Shown here: positions 18,878 to 28,427 of the stretch, in pieces
Layout of the letters: each line of letters begins with the position of its first letter
Numbering within the stretch: the stretch's first letter is position 1
Source of the DNA: WHSM01 sp036375165
GTDB lineage: Bacteria; Actinomycetota; Actinomycetes; Mycobacteriales; Micromonosporaceae
DNA: 64,000 bases
Direction: 5' to 3'
Assembly: GCA_036375165.1 (NCBI GenBank)
Contig: DASUSI010000157.1
Coordinates: 1-64,000 of the forward strand
Position numbers and translations under genes: made by a program
The notes under the pieces: model-generated
What the model was told of the DNA's origin: nothing
The model's database searches: none
Seen by the model: the letters and a program-made list of their open reading frames with translations, nothing else

Positions 18878-20227
18878 ATGCAGCCACGGACCGCGCCCGG
18901 CCCCCAGGGTCGTCACCTGATGGGTGCGCTCAGCAGCTTCAAGCGGGATTCGCTGCGCCTGATCACCGAGTTGCAGCAGGAGTATGGGGGGATCGCGCGG
19001 GTCCGGATGGGTCCGTACCTGGTGCACCAGGTCACCGGCCCGGACTTCGTCAGGCACGTGTTGCAGGACAATCCGGACAACTATCAGAGAGGTCGGTTCT
19101 ACCGCGGTTTCAACCTGTTCATGGGCCGAGGCATGCTCACCACGGACGGCGCCCAGTGGCGGATGCGCCGCCAGGTGAGCCAGCCGTTCTTCCAACGTGG
19201 CTGGCTGCACGACGCCTCACCGGTGATCACCGACTGTGTCGAGGAACTGATCGCACGCTGGGCCGGGCCAGCCGAACGGGGTGAGCCGGTCGACCTGGTG
19301 GACGACATGATGTGGCTGGCCATGGGCGTGTTGAGCCGGATGCTGTTCGGTGTCGACCTGCGGGAGCGGGCGGTCGAGTTGTTGCCGGCGGTACGGTTCT
19401 CGCTCAAGGCCATGATTCTCACCGGTGAGTTCGCGCAGATGCTGCCGCGGTGGGTGCCGACCCGGTACCAGCGGGACCTGAAGCGGTACCAGGCGGTACT
19501 GAACCGCGTGATGGATGACGTGATCGCGGCACACCGCGCTGGGCGTGCGGGCCCCGACGACCTGGTCAGCGCCCTGCTCGCGGCCACAGACCCGGACACT
19601 GGCGAGCCGTGGCCCGACCGGTGGCTGCGCGCCGAGCTGAAGACCCTGTTCATGGCCGGGCACGAGACCACCGGTTGCGGACTGGCCTGGACCCTGTACG
19701 CCGTCTCGCGGCACCCCGAGATACGCCGCAGGCTCGAAGCCGAACTGGAACGGGTGCTGGGAGACCGCGCGCCGACGCCCGCGGACCTGCCGAACCTGCC
19801 GTACCTGCGACAGGTGGTTGACGAGTCGCTCCGGTTGTACCCGCCGATCTGGGTGTTCCCCCGGGACGCGGTCGCCGACGACGAGATCGGAGGCCACCAC
19901 ATTCCCGCTGGCACCACCATCCTGATTCCGCCCTATGGCGCCCACCACGACCCGGCGACCTGGGAGAACCCGGAGGCGTTCGACCCCGAACGGTTCTGTC
20001 CCAGCCGTCAGGGGCCGGCCCGGTACACGTACCTGCCGTTCGGCGGGGGTGCCCGGCGCTGCATTGGCTACTACATGGCACTGCTGGAGATCCAGTTCGC
20101 GGTCGCCATGATCCTGCGGCGGTACCGGTTGAGCCTGGTGCCGGGCCAGCACGTCGCCCCGACCGGCCTGGTGTCGCTGCGGCCGGCCGGTGGGATCCGG
20201 ATGCACCTGGCCCGGGTCGGTCCGTGA
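18878..20227 (+). CDS. cytochrome P450 (class resembling CYP102/CYP4 fatty-acid hydroxylases)
   Basis: A 449-residue P450; the ATG at 18878 follows AGGAGG that overlaps the stop of the synthase gene. The canonical motifs are intact: I-helix AGHETTG, K-helix ESLRLYPP (ExxR) and haem loop FGGGARRCIG with C395 as the thiolate ligand. The 'NYQRGRFYRGFNLFMGRGMLTTDGAQWRMRRQV' style of N-terminal region (read in pieces) is that of E-class, fatty-acid-hydroxylase-like P450s rather than the usual actinomycete B-class. Inferred role: oxidation of the lipid or polyene product. Confidence 0.92.
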   Translation: MQPRTAPGPQGRHLMGALSSFKRDSLRLITELQQEYGGIARVRMGPYLVHQVTGPDFVRHVLQDNPDNYQRGRFYRGFNLFMGRGMLTTDGAQWRMRRQVSQPFFQRGWLHDASPVITDCVEELIARWAGPAERGEPVDLVDDMMWLAMGVLSRMLFGVDLRERAVELLPAVRFSLKAMILTGEFAQMLPRWVPTRYQRDLKRYQAVLNRVMDDVIAAHRAGRAGPDDLVSALLAATDPDTGEPWPDRWLRAELKTLFMAGHETTGCGLAWTLYAVSRHPEIRRRLEAELERVLGDRAPTPADLPNLPYLRQVVDESLRLYPPIWVFPRDAVADDEIGGHHIPAGTTILIPPYGAHHDPATWENPEAFDPERFCPSRQGPARYTYLPFGGGARRCIGYYMALLEIQFAVAMILRRYRLSLVPGQHVAPTGLVSLRPAGGIRMHLARVGP

Positions 20228-22548
20228 TGCGGACCGCATCCGTCCACCGCTACGTCTGGGAACTGACCCCGGCGCCGCCACTGCCCGGCCCCGGCGGGGA
20301 GCTGACGGGCCGCCGGGTCGCCGTGATCGGCGGCACCGAACGGACCGCCCAGCAGGTGACCGCCGAGCTGACCGGACGCGGCGCGGTGCCTTGGCGGCTC
20401 GGGGACGGTGGGACACCCGACGCCGTGGTGGACCTGACACTCGCTGAGCGGTTCGCCCCCGACGACCCGGCGGCTTGGGAGAAGCCGCTGCTTCGCACTC
20501 TCGCGGTGCTGCGCCACTGCTACCCCGACTGGGTGGCCGAGAGCGACGCGCGGCGCATCGGCTACCTGGCGGTGACCTACCAGGGCGGTCACGCAGGCTA
20601 CGGCGACACCCCGATCCACCAGCCGCTCGGCGGGATCTGGGCGGGTCTGGCCAAAACCCTGCACCGGGAGATGCCCAACGTGAATGCGCGAGTGGTGGAC
20701 GTCGCCGACCCGGACCTGGCGGACCTGCCGCGGATCGTCGCCGACGAACTCTATCGCTGGGGGCTGTTGGAGATCGCCTACCTGGACGGTCGCCGGCACA
20801 CTCTGGTGCCCCGGCCCCGGGATGTGGCGGCACCGGGGATCAGGCTCACCGCCGACCACACCGTGCTGGTCTGTGGCGGCGGCACCGGCGTCGGATTCGC
20901 CCTGGCCGGCGAGTTGGCTCGCCGGTACGGATGCCAGGTGGTGGTCACCGGACGCCGGCCTGCGCCGATCGGCACCGAAGACTGGGCGCGCGCGGACGAG
21001 GTGGCCTTCGACCAGTACCGGCGTGAGCAGTTACGCCGGGCCGGAGCCGACGGCACGCTGCGCCAGACCCGCTCCCGGTTACGTCGCCTGGCACGGCTGC
21101 GGGAGTTGCACGCGAACCTGTGCGGGGCCGCGGCTGAGGGCCTGCGGATTCGGTACGAGGCCTGTGACCTCACCGACGCCGCCCAGGTACGAGAACTGGT
21201 GACCGGCCTCGGTCGGCAGCTCAAAGGGGTGGTCTACAACGCCGGGGTGGACCGTCCCGCGAGGTTGCCGGCAAAGTCCGACCAGGACTTCCTGGCGGGG
21301 GTGGCTGTGAAGGTGATCGGTTTTCTGCGCGTGTTCGCCGCCGTGCGGGACCTCGATCTGGCGTTCTTCTGCAACGCTGGGTCGCTGACCGGCCGGTTGG
21401 GCGGCATGGTCGGCGAACTCGACTACGCCGCCGGCAACGAGGCGCTCGCGCGTCTCGGGCTCTGGGCTGGACACGCTGCCCGGTTCCGGGTGCTGACCAC
21501 CTGCTGGCCGGTCTGGCAGCGGCTGAGTGCGGCCACCAACCCGGACGCGGCCGTGCGTTACATGCCGGCGATGGATCCCGCCGACGGTCTCGACCGGTGG
21601 TGCGCCGAACTCGTCGCGTCCGGCCCCGGTGAGGTCACCTTCCTGGGTCCGGTCGGCCGGGCGCTGCGGCCGGTGCAGGCCGGGCACTACCTGGCGGAAC
21701 GGATGCTACCGGGGTTCGACGTGGTGTATCCGAGGCTGTTCCATCTCGGAAAACCGCTGCGCCACGTGCCGTCCCGACACCTGGTGACCCGGACCCGGTT
21801 CAGCCACGACACCGTTCCGGTGCTGGGCGACTTCCTGGTCGGCGGGGTACCCGCGATGCCGGTGAGTCTGCTGTTGGAGCACGCGTTGCGGTCCGCTGAG
21901 TGGACCGTCCCGGAGCACGGCCCGCCGCTGCGCCCTTCCATGCTCACCGACGTCGAGATCGGCATCGCGGCGCTGCGACTCGCCGATAAGGCCGTCACGG
22001 TGCACCGGGAGACCTCCGGCGCGGATGTCGCCGGTGAGTGGGTCACCACGGTGGTGCTGCGCCGTCCAGCCGGCGATGCCATGGCCCGGATGACGATCCG
22101 GTACGCGCACCCGCCGCCCGCCCCGGCCCCGCCCGCGGCCGGTCCCGTTGGAACGGCCATGCCTCACCCGCGTCCACCCGACGGTGACCTGCCGTACCTG
22201 CACTGGCGCGGTGTGGTGGTACCGGTCGCCCGGTGGCAGCGGCGCGCCGACGGCACGCTGACCGCAGCGACGCAGCCGTGCCGGAACTCGGACCTGTGGT
22301 CGGAGGACCCCTCGCCCGAGCCCGCGCTGCCCGTGACGGCGCTGGAGAACATCGTGCGGGGTGCGGCGGCCACCCGGCCGGGCACCTTCCGGCCACGCAC
22401 GCTGCGCATCGCCCAGATGGTCGCATACCCCGGTGTTGACGGGGCCGACCTCGCTGTCGGAGTGCCGTACCGCGGCACCTGGTACGCCGTTGACAGCCGC
22501 GACGGACGGGTTGCGCTGACGGTACACGGACTGAGGATCACGGCGTGA
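20224..22548 (+). CDS. KR-DH-like polyketide protein with degenerate dehydratase
   Basis: A 774-residue protein; GTG at 20224 overlaps the P450 stop (GTGA), and an ATG at 20227 is equally possible, so translation is coupled. Residues 15-200 form a structural reductase half. Residues 215-470 form an active-looking ketoreductase (GGGTGVGFALA cofactor motif; catalytic Ser in FFCNAGSL; LDYAAGNEA Tyr). Residues 520-770 resemble a double hot-dog dehydratase, but the HxxxGxxxxP signature reads F537-LVGGVPAMP, so the catalytic His is Phe. It looks like a stand-alone copy of the C-terminal half of the large synthase. It may be an extra KR acting in trans, or a scaffold/gatekeeper. Confidence 0.8.
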   Translation: MMRTASVHRYVWELTPAPPLPGPGGELTGRRVAVIGGTERTAQQVTAELTGRGAVPWRLGDGGTPDAVVDLTLAERFAPDDPAAWEKPLLRTLAVLRHCYPDWVAESDARRIGYLAVTYQGGHAGYGDTPIHQPLGGIWAGLAKTLHREMPNVNARVVDVADPDLADLPRIVADELYRWGLLEIAYLDGRRHTLVPRPRDVAAPGIRLTADHTVLVCGGGTGVGFALAGELARRYGCQVVVTGRRPAPIGTEDWARADEVAFDQYRREQLRRAGADGTLRQTRSRLRRLARLRELHANLCGAAAEGLRIRYEACDLTDAAQVRELVTGLGRQLKGVVYNAGVDRPARLPAKSDQDFLAGVAVKVIGFLRVFAAVRDLDLAFFCNAGSLTGRLGGMVGELDYAAGNEALARLGLWAGHAARFRVLTTCWPVWQRLSAATNPDAAVRYMPAMDPADGLDRWCAELVASGPGEVTFLGPVGRALRPVQAGHYLAERMLPGFDVVYPRLFHLGKPLRHVPSRHLVTRTRFSHDTVPVLGDFLVGGVPAMPVSLLLEHALRSAEWTVPEHGPPLRPSMLTDVEIGIAALRLADKAVTVHRETSGADVAGEWVTTVVLRRPAGDAMARMTIRYAHPPPAPAPPAAGPVGTAMPHPRPPDGDLPYLHWRGVVVPVARWQRRADGTLTAATQPCRNSDLWSEDPSPEPALPVTALENIVRGAAATRPGTFRPRTLRIAQMVAYPGVDGADLAVGVPYRGTWYAVDSRDGRVALTVHGLRITA

Positions 22549-22564
22549 AATCCAGGAGGGCCAC

Positions 22565-23791
22565 ATGTCTGACCTGACGATGGCGGAGATCTACCGTCCG
22601 GAGAACATCGACGACCCGTACCCGCTGTACCGGCGGATCCGGGAGGCCGATCCGGTTTTCTGGGACCCGCGCATGGGCGACGACGGTGCCTGGATGGTCA
22701 CCGGGCACGACGTGGCCCTGGCGGCGTTGATGGACCCCCGGATGTCGGCCAAGCGGCCACATTGGAGTCCGGAACGGCTGCCGGCGGACATTGACCCGGG
22801 ACTGGCCGTGGCGCAACGTACGCTCGACCAGCAGGTCGTGACCAGCGACCCTCCGGCGCACACCCGGATCCGTCAGCAGTTGACGGGTCCGTTTCTGCCC
22901 AGGCCGGTCGCCGGGATGCGTGAAGGGCTGGAGAAACTGGCTCACCGGGTCCTGGACCGGGCCCTTCCCGGCGCGGCCGGTGAACTGGACATGATGGAGT
23001 CCTTCGCGTTCGCGATGCCGGCGGTCAGCCTCACCGGGATCCTGGGCATCCCCGCACGCGACGAGCGGTACCTGTCCTGGATGCTGAGCCTGGGTCTGCT
23101 GATCGACGACGGGCCGCTCAGCCGCCAGCACCAGATGAAGCTGTTGGCCGGGGTAGCCGACTACACGGACTTCTTTGCCGGTCAGGTGGCGGCGCGGCGC
23201 GGCGGCGAGCACGACGACCTCCTGCAGACGCTGGCCGACTGCCTCACCGGCGGAGGCTTCGACAACGAGCGGGAACTGCTCGGCAACCTGGCCTTCCTGT
23301 TCACGGCCGGTCAGATCAGCACCGCCCACCAGATCGGGAACACCCTGCTGCACCTGCTCCGGCACCCCGAGGTGTACCTGCGCCTGTCGGCCGATCGTGA
23401 CCGGTTGCCCGACGTCACACCGGAGCTGATGCGGTACGACGCGTCGATCCAGCTCACCAAGCGGCGGGTACGCGAACCGCTGGAACTCGGCGGGCATCAG
23501 CTCGACGTCGAAGATGAGGTCTTCGTCTGGATCGGTGCCGCCCACCGTGACCCGGCGCGTTATCCGGACCCGGACCGACTCGACCCGGACCGCCCTGGGG
23601 TCAAACACCTCGCGTTCGGACACGGCATCCACTACTGCCTGGGTGCCAGGTTGGGTCAGCTCGTCCACGACGTGGCGGTGGCGGCGTTCCTGGAACGGGT
23701 GCCGCGTCCCCGGCTGCGTGACGCCACGGTGGAGCGTTCGGTGATGCCGACCTTCCGGGGGCCGTACAAGCTTCCGGTACGGTTCGGCTGA
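22565..23791 (+). CDS. cytochrome P450 with atypical I-helix
   Basis: A 408-residue, B-class actinomycete P450 starting at ATG behind AGGAGG, 16 bp after the KR-DH gene. K-helix ExxR (ELMRYD) and haem loop FGHGIHYCLG with C358 are present. The oxygen-activating I-helix motif, normally A-G-x-[DE]-T, reads A248-G-Q-I251-S252, so the acidic residue is Ile and the Thr is Ser. This may mean altered proton delivery or a non-hydroxylating reaction. It is the last gene of the operon and is convergent with the LAL regulator 11 bp away. Confidence 0.9.
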   Translation: MSDLTMAEIYRPENIDDPYPLYRRIREADPVFWDPRMGDDGAWMVTGHDVALAALMDPRMSAKRPHWSPERLPADIDPGLAVAQRTLDQQVVTSDPPAHTRIRQQLTGPFLPRPVAGMREGLEKLAHRVLDRALPGAAGELDMMESFAFAMPAVSLTGILGIPARDERYLSWMLSLGLLIDDGPLSRQHQMKLLAGVADYTDFFAGQVAARRGGEHDDLLQTLADCLTGGGFDNERELLGNLAFLFTAGQISTAHQIGNTLLHLLRHPEVYLRLSADRDRLPDVTPELMRYDASIQLTKRRVREPLELGGHQLDVEDEVFVWIGAAHRDPARYPDPDRLDPDRPGVKHLAFGHGIHYCLGARLGQLVHDVAVAAFLERVPRPRLRDATVERSVMPTFRGPYKLPVRFG

Positions 23792-23802
23792 ACCCGAGTC
23801 GG

Positions 23803-26679
23803 TCAGGACTCCACGCCCAGGTCCAGGTCACGCAGCTGGTGGCGGGACGTTATGCCGAGCTTGGGGAACGCCTTGTACAGGTGGTAGCGCACGGTCCGCG
23901 GGGTGAGGAACATCTGGGCTCCGATTTCCTTGTTGGTCATTCCCTTTGCGGCGAGCCGGGCGATCCGAGCCTCCTGTGCGGTCAGCGGGAGCGACGGCAC
24001 GGTCCGCGACGTCCCGTGGCCGTCACCCGCGGCGCGGAGTTCGGCACGGGTGCGCGCCAACCAGGGGGCCGCCGCCAGCGGCGTGAACGCGGTCAGCGCG
24101 GCGTGCAGGTGTCTGCGGGCGTCCTGGATCCTCCGGTCGCGGCGGAGCAGCTCGCCGTAACACAGCTCCGTGCGCGCCAGGTCGAAGGGGGAGACGGTCC
24201 GGACGGCCAGTGCGGCCTGGAAGCATCGGTCCCGTTCCGCCTCGGCGGTCGCCAGTAACCCGCGAGCGCGCAAAATCCCGCAGTGGAGGCCGGGCGTCGT
24301 CGAGTCGACCGTCCACCGCGAGGCGTTGTCGAGCACCTGGCTCGCCTCGGCCAGCAGACCGAGCCGGGTGTACGCCTCCACGAGGTCCGGCGTGACGAGC
24401 AGTGCCACGAGGCTGTGGTAGGTGCTCCGGTCGGGATCGACGATCTCCTCGTACTCGCGTACCGCGGCCTGGAAGTCGCCCGCGCCCAGCGCGGCAAGCC
24501 CGAGCGCCCATTGCCCGATGGCTGTGACGGCGGTGACGCGGTTCGGGATCGCGAATTCGAACGCCGACTCGACCAGTTCGCGGCAGCGCGCCGGCTCCCC
24601 CCGAACCGCCTCGGTCATGGCGAGCAACGCCCGAAGCTGCCCGGCCACCGAGCGCTGACCGGTACGCTCTGCCAGCACCAGCCCTTCCGTGGCATCGGCG
24701 ACGGCATCGGCCCACAATCCCGCCGCATACCTCATGGTGGCCAGGCGTGCCAGGACAGCGGGTAGGGCACCTGTGGCATCCCGACCCCGCAACCCGGCGA
24801 GCCGCGTCGCGTGGGCTTCCCGCGCCTCGCTGTCGGGCTCGGCGAGCAGGTACGGAATGACGGCGGCTGAGCACCACAGCCACGGTTCGTGATCGTCGGT
24901 GAACCCGATCGCCGGTTGGCTCGGGTTCTCGTCCCCGGCGGCCCGAAGGTCCCCAGCGCCGAGTCCCTGGTACCGCCGGCCGATCTCCTGGAGTGGATGC
25001 TGGCCAGGCAGCCGGAGCCGGTCGATGTCCTGTCCGACGGTTGCCAGCGGCGCGGTGTCGCCGGTCGCCCACATCGCCTGTCCAGCCATCGCCAGCAACT
25101 CGCCGGCCAGTTCGGGCTCGGTGCCGACGCTCTCGTGGGCACCGCGGACCAGCACGCGATGTGCCAGGGTGTCGGACGAGGTGGCCTGGCACATGGCACC
25201 GGACAGCCGGGCGAGCTTGGCCCGCAACCGTCCGTCGGTGCCGCCCGTGGGCACGCGCCGCAGCAGGCTTTCGGTACGTTCCCGCAGGCCGGCCCACCAG
25301 GCGGCCGCGGCGGCGTCCACCAGGCAGTGTGCGGTCGCCCCCGGATCTGATGCCAGGTACGCCGCCCGCTCCAAAGCGTCACTCACTTCCGGGAGGCTGC
25401 GGGTCCTGGTGCGGGTGGCGGCATCGGCCAGTGTCAGGGCCAGGGAGTTGTCCGGTGCCTGCGCCGCGGCGGCCAAGTGCCAGGCGTGACGGTACGGATC
25501 GGCGGCCAGTACATCGGCCAGCGCACGGTGTGCGGCGTGTCGTTCCGCGGTGGCGGCCTCCTGATAGACCGCGGACCGGACGACGGGAGCTGGGAAATCG
25601 TACTGGCCCTGCGTCACCTGGAGCAGTCCCGCCCGTTCGGCCGGGGTCGCTGCGGCCGGGGTGACGCCAAGGTGGCGTGCGGCGGCGAGCACCGGGTCCA
25701 GGTCGGTCCGGTCGTTCGCCGCGGCGATCAGTAGCAGTCGCCGCGTGGTGGCCGGGAGCGCGTGCACCCGGCGGCCGACCACGTCACGCGTCCGGGCACC
25801 GCAGGGCAGTGGTTCGGGAACCGCCACTTCGCCCCTCAGGATGTCCGGGTCCAGCACCGACAAGAGATCCAGGAGAGCCGCCGGGTTCCCTGCGGCCTCG
25901 TTGAGAAGCCGGTGCGCGACCGCGTCCGGGACGTCGGGGATGTGGCGGTCGAGCAGGGCGCGGGCGGCGTTCGGGTGCAGTGCCCCGACCTGCAGGTCCG
26001 GGACGCCCGGTACGGTGAACCGAGGGGTCGTGTCTTCGTCGGCAGCGAAGATCATGGCTGTCCGGGTGCCCTTCAACCGCCGGGCGACGAACGTGAGCAC
26101 CTCCCGGGATGCCTGGTCCAGCCAGTGCGCATCGTCAACGAGTACCAGAACGCCGTTCGCCCGCCCGGCACGGGTGAGCAGGGTGAGGGTGCCCAACGCG
26201 GCGTGAAGCCGTCCGGCGGGATGCTCGCCCAGCCCGAACACGCGGTCGAGAGCCCTTGCCTGCGGCACCGGTAGGAACCGGAGTTCCGCGAACAGTGGCC
26301 GCAGCAGGTGGTGCAGGCCCGCGAACGGCATCCCAGCCTCGGTCTGTGCACCAGCGGTGGACAGTACCCGCAGGTCCGGTCCGGCGACCTGGGCCAGGGT
26401 GGCGAGCAGGGTGCTCTTCCCCACTCCCCAGCCGCCGTGCATCACCAGGCTCGCGCCCCGTCGGGCTCGGGCATCGTCGAGCGTTCTGCGCAGCACCGCC
26501 AGCTCGAGCGCCCGGCCGACGGGGTGGCAGCAGGGACCGGATCCTGGCTCTGGACGGCTTACCGGGAACGGTTGGCGAGCTTCCCGGACCGGCAGGATGA
26601 GCCTTGGTCTTCCGGCCGGCACAGGCGGCCCCACCACTCTCTGGTCTTCGATGATGGCAGTGGCAATCGAATGTGTCAC
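23803..26679 (-). CDS. LuxR-family LAL transcriptional regulator with AAA ATPase domain
   Basis: A 958-residue regulator of the LAL (large ATP-binding LuxR) type. Near residue 80 is a Walker A motif (MHGGWGVGKSTLL), followed by an AAA domain (VLVLVDDAHWLD as Walker B) and a long TPR-like helical middle. The C-terminal HTH has LTAQEARIARLAAKGMTNKEI and PRTVRYHLYKAFPKLGI. LAL proteins are usually pathway-specific activators of polyketide clusters. It lies at the end of the synthase operon, convergent with it, which fits a pathway regulator. Start taken at GTG 26679; no strong ribosome site is visible, so the N-terminal ~50 Pro-rich residues are uncertain. Confidence 0.88.
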   Translation of the reverse strand: MTHSIATAIIEDQRVVGPPVPAGRPRLILPVREARQPFPVSRPEPGSGPCCHPVGRALELAVLRRTLDDARARRGASLVMHGGWGVGKSTLLATLAQVAGPDLRVLSTAGAQTEAGMPFAGLHHLLRPLFAELRFLPVPQARALDRVFGLGEHPAGRLHAALGTLTLLTRAGRANGVLVLVDDAHWLDQASREVLTFVARRLKGTRTAMIFAADEDTTPRFTVPGVPDLQVGALHPNAARALLDRHIPDVPDAVAHRLLNEAAGNPAALLDLLSVLDPDILRGEVAVPEPLPCGARTRDVVGRRVHALPATTRRLLLIAAANDRTDLDPVLAAARHLGVTPAAATPAERAGLLQVTQGQYDFPAPVVRSAVYQEAATAERHAAHRALADVLAADPYRHAWHLAAAAQAPDNSLALTLADAATRTRTRSLPEVSDALERAAYLASDPGATAHCLVDAAAAAWWAGLRERTESLLRRVPTGGTDGRLRAKLARLSGAMCQATSSDTLAHRVLVRGAHESVGTEPELAGELLAMAGQAMWATGDTAPLATVGQDIDRLRLPGQHPLQEIGRRYQGLGAGDLRAAGDENPSQPAIGFTDDHEPWLWCSAAVIPYLLAEPDSEAREAHATRLAGLRGRDATGALPAVLARLATMRYAAGLWADAVADATEGLVLAERTGQRSVAGQLRALLAMTEAVRGEPARCRELVESAFEFAIPNRVTAVTAIGQWALGLAALGAGDFQAAVREYEEIVDPDRSTYHSLVALLVTPDLVEAYTRLGLLAEASQVLDNASRWTVDSTTPGLHCGILRARGLLATAEAERDRCFQAALAVRTVSPFDLARTELCYGELLRRDRRIQDARRHLHAALTAFTPLAAAPWLARTRAELRAAGDGHGTSRTVPSLPLTAQEARIARLAAKGMTNKEIGAQMFLTPRTVRYHLYKAFPKLGITSRHQLRDLDLGVES

Positions 26680-27421
26680 GACAACTCGCAGAGCGGTGTC
26701 AAGCCCGGCTATTGACAGCAGAAGGCGTTGTGATTACGCGTCGGTGTCACCGGTTCGGTGGACCGGGACACCTTCACGTCGCCGAAGTCCGTCGGCGGCG
26801 GGTGCGGTGAATTCGTCACCGATTGGTATGTGTCCCGGCTCGATGGCATTCCCGATCTGATCAGCCGATGCGGCCGGACACTATTTCGGGAATGTTCGGG
26901 TTTAAAATACTGTCACGGGTACGTCGTGGAGGGGCACCCGCACCCGACTCGCACGACCGTGATATGTGTGCCTGCCTCCCTCCGACCCATCGAATGGACC
27001 TGCGGGGTTTCGTTCGCACGCGAAAGCGTCCGCTCGGACGCTCGCACTCTGGCGAGATTAGCCCCGTATTGCGTATGGTTTCAAGCCATTGGGCCGTTTT
27101 CGCGGGTACCGTGACCCTGCGGGCGCAGTGCTCCAAGACTGTGGGTCACCTTCTCTCCGTGGCGACTGGTTTGTCGCTGACCCTTCGTAGCGAACGTCAG
27201 TTGAGCGAGCTGTGGCATATATCACTGGTTGGGCACCGTCTCGGGATCGCAGTTGCCTGCGGTGCCAGCGGACGGAAGCCGGCACGGTCGAGCCGCGCCG
27301 TGGAGTTGAGCTGCCAGGGACGCCGGCCCACCGCTCGGACATGGGGATCGACAGGGCTCAGCTCGCGCCGGCTTGGAAGCGCCGGCTCGGAAGTGTCCGA
27401 TATGGCTGGTGGTCATGCCGT
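26680..27421. other. 742-bp region without a convincing gene
   Basis: Between the LAL start and the metallophosphoesterase stop. It has lower GC than its neighbours, with AT-rich patches near 26890-26910 and 27210-27230. The short open frames in it lack family motifs and good ribosome sites. It should hold the LAL promoter; nothing else can be assigned. Confidence 0.4.
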
Positions 27422-28276
27422 TCACTTGGGAGGATGATCAGCGCTACCCCGGGGCGGTAGGATCTGGCGGAGTCCTGGCAGGCGGGCACGACGCCGCCAC
27501 TCCCGCGGGTAGCCCACTGAGACCTCTTCGAAGCGCACACCGTCATGCCACGTCGTGCGCGGTATGTGAAGGTGGCCGTAGACGACCACCGAGGCCCGGT
27601 ACCGCAGGTGCCAGTCGGCGGTCAGTTGAGTTCCGCACCACAGAGCGAACTCCTGGTGGTACAGCAGTCGAGTGGGTTCGCGGTTGAGCGGAAAGTGGTT
27701 CACCAGGATCGTTGGTATCCCGGGCTCGCACTCCGCGAGGCGGCGCGCGCTCCGCGCCACTCTGTCATGGCACCAGATCTCGCGGCTTTCGAACGGGTCA
27801 GGATGTAGCAGAAATTCGTCGGTGCAGACCACGCCAGCCTGGTACGCGCGGGCGAGGGCTTCCTGGGCGTCCCGGGTGCCCGGCGGCCGAAAACTGTAGT
27901 CGTACAACAGGAACAGTGGGGCGACTGTCGCAGGTCCGCCCGGTCCCCGCCACACCAGATAGGGGTCCTCCGGCGTTTGGACGTCGAGGTCCCGGCACAG
28001 CCGTACGAGTTCTTCATAGCGGGCCTGGCCCCGCGCCCGCAGGGGATCCTGCCGCAACGTCCACAGTTCGTGGTTGCCTGGTGCCCAGATGACGCGTGCG
28101 AAGCGACTCCGCAGAGTGCCCAATGCCCACGCGATGTCAGTGTGGATTTCAGCCACATCGCCTGCGACAACCAGCCAGTCGTGGGGCGATGACGGGTGCA
28201 GGGCCTGGACGATATCGCGGTTCTCGTGGTACGCGACGTGCAGGTCGCTGATGGCCCACAGTACGCTCGCCGTCAT
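27422..28276 (-). CDS. calcineurin-like metallophosphoesterase
   Basis: A 284-residue protein with the complete metallophosphatase metal-site series in order: SDLHVAYHEN (DxH), VAGDVAE (GDxx), WAPGNHELW (GNHE), ILVNHFPL (H) and VVYGHLHIPRT (GHxH). The family hydrolyses phosphomono- or diesters with two metal ions; the substrate here is unknown. In actinomycetes such genes are, to my recollection, often found beside Sfp-type phosphopantetheinyl transferases, and a decayed fragment resembling one lies divergently just upstream (28428-28690). Confidence 0.88.
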   Translation of the reverse strand: MTASVLWAISDLHVAYHENRDIVQALHPSSPHDWLVVAGDVAEIHTDIAWALGTLRSRFARVIWAPGNHELWTLRQDPLRARGQARYEELVRLCRDLDVQTPEDPYLVWRGPGGPATVAPLFLLYDYSFRPPGTRDAQEALARAYQAGVVCTDEFLLHPDPFESREIWCHDRVARSARRLAECEPGIPTILVNHFPLNREPTRLLYHQEFALWCGTQLTADWHLRYRASVVVYGHLHIPRTTWHDGVRFEEVSVGYPREWRRRARLPGLRQILPPRGSADHPPK

Positions 28277-28427
28277 CAGATCCTCCAGACCGTGGACTGT
28301 GACACTCTCGATGATGAGTCGACGGCGATGCGTCGGGCACTCCTGATCGTCCTATCCGGGATGTGTGTCGTCGTGGCACCGCGCATAGTGGACATTGTCA
28401 ATAGTGGACGCGGTATGAGGAACGCAG

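Noticed and set aside
26823..27437. Open frame of 204 codons in the gap after the LAL regulator
   Set aside because: No motif, poor start context, low third-position GC; treated as non-coding.
28384..28409. Direct repeat ATAGTGGAC at 28385 and 28401
   Set aside because: Two copies only, in a decaying intergenic stretch; could be chance, and no array structure follows. No CRISPR array was seen anywhere in the window.
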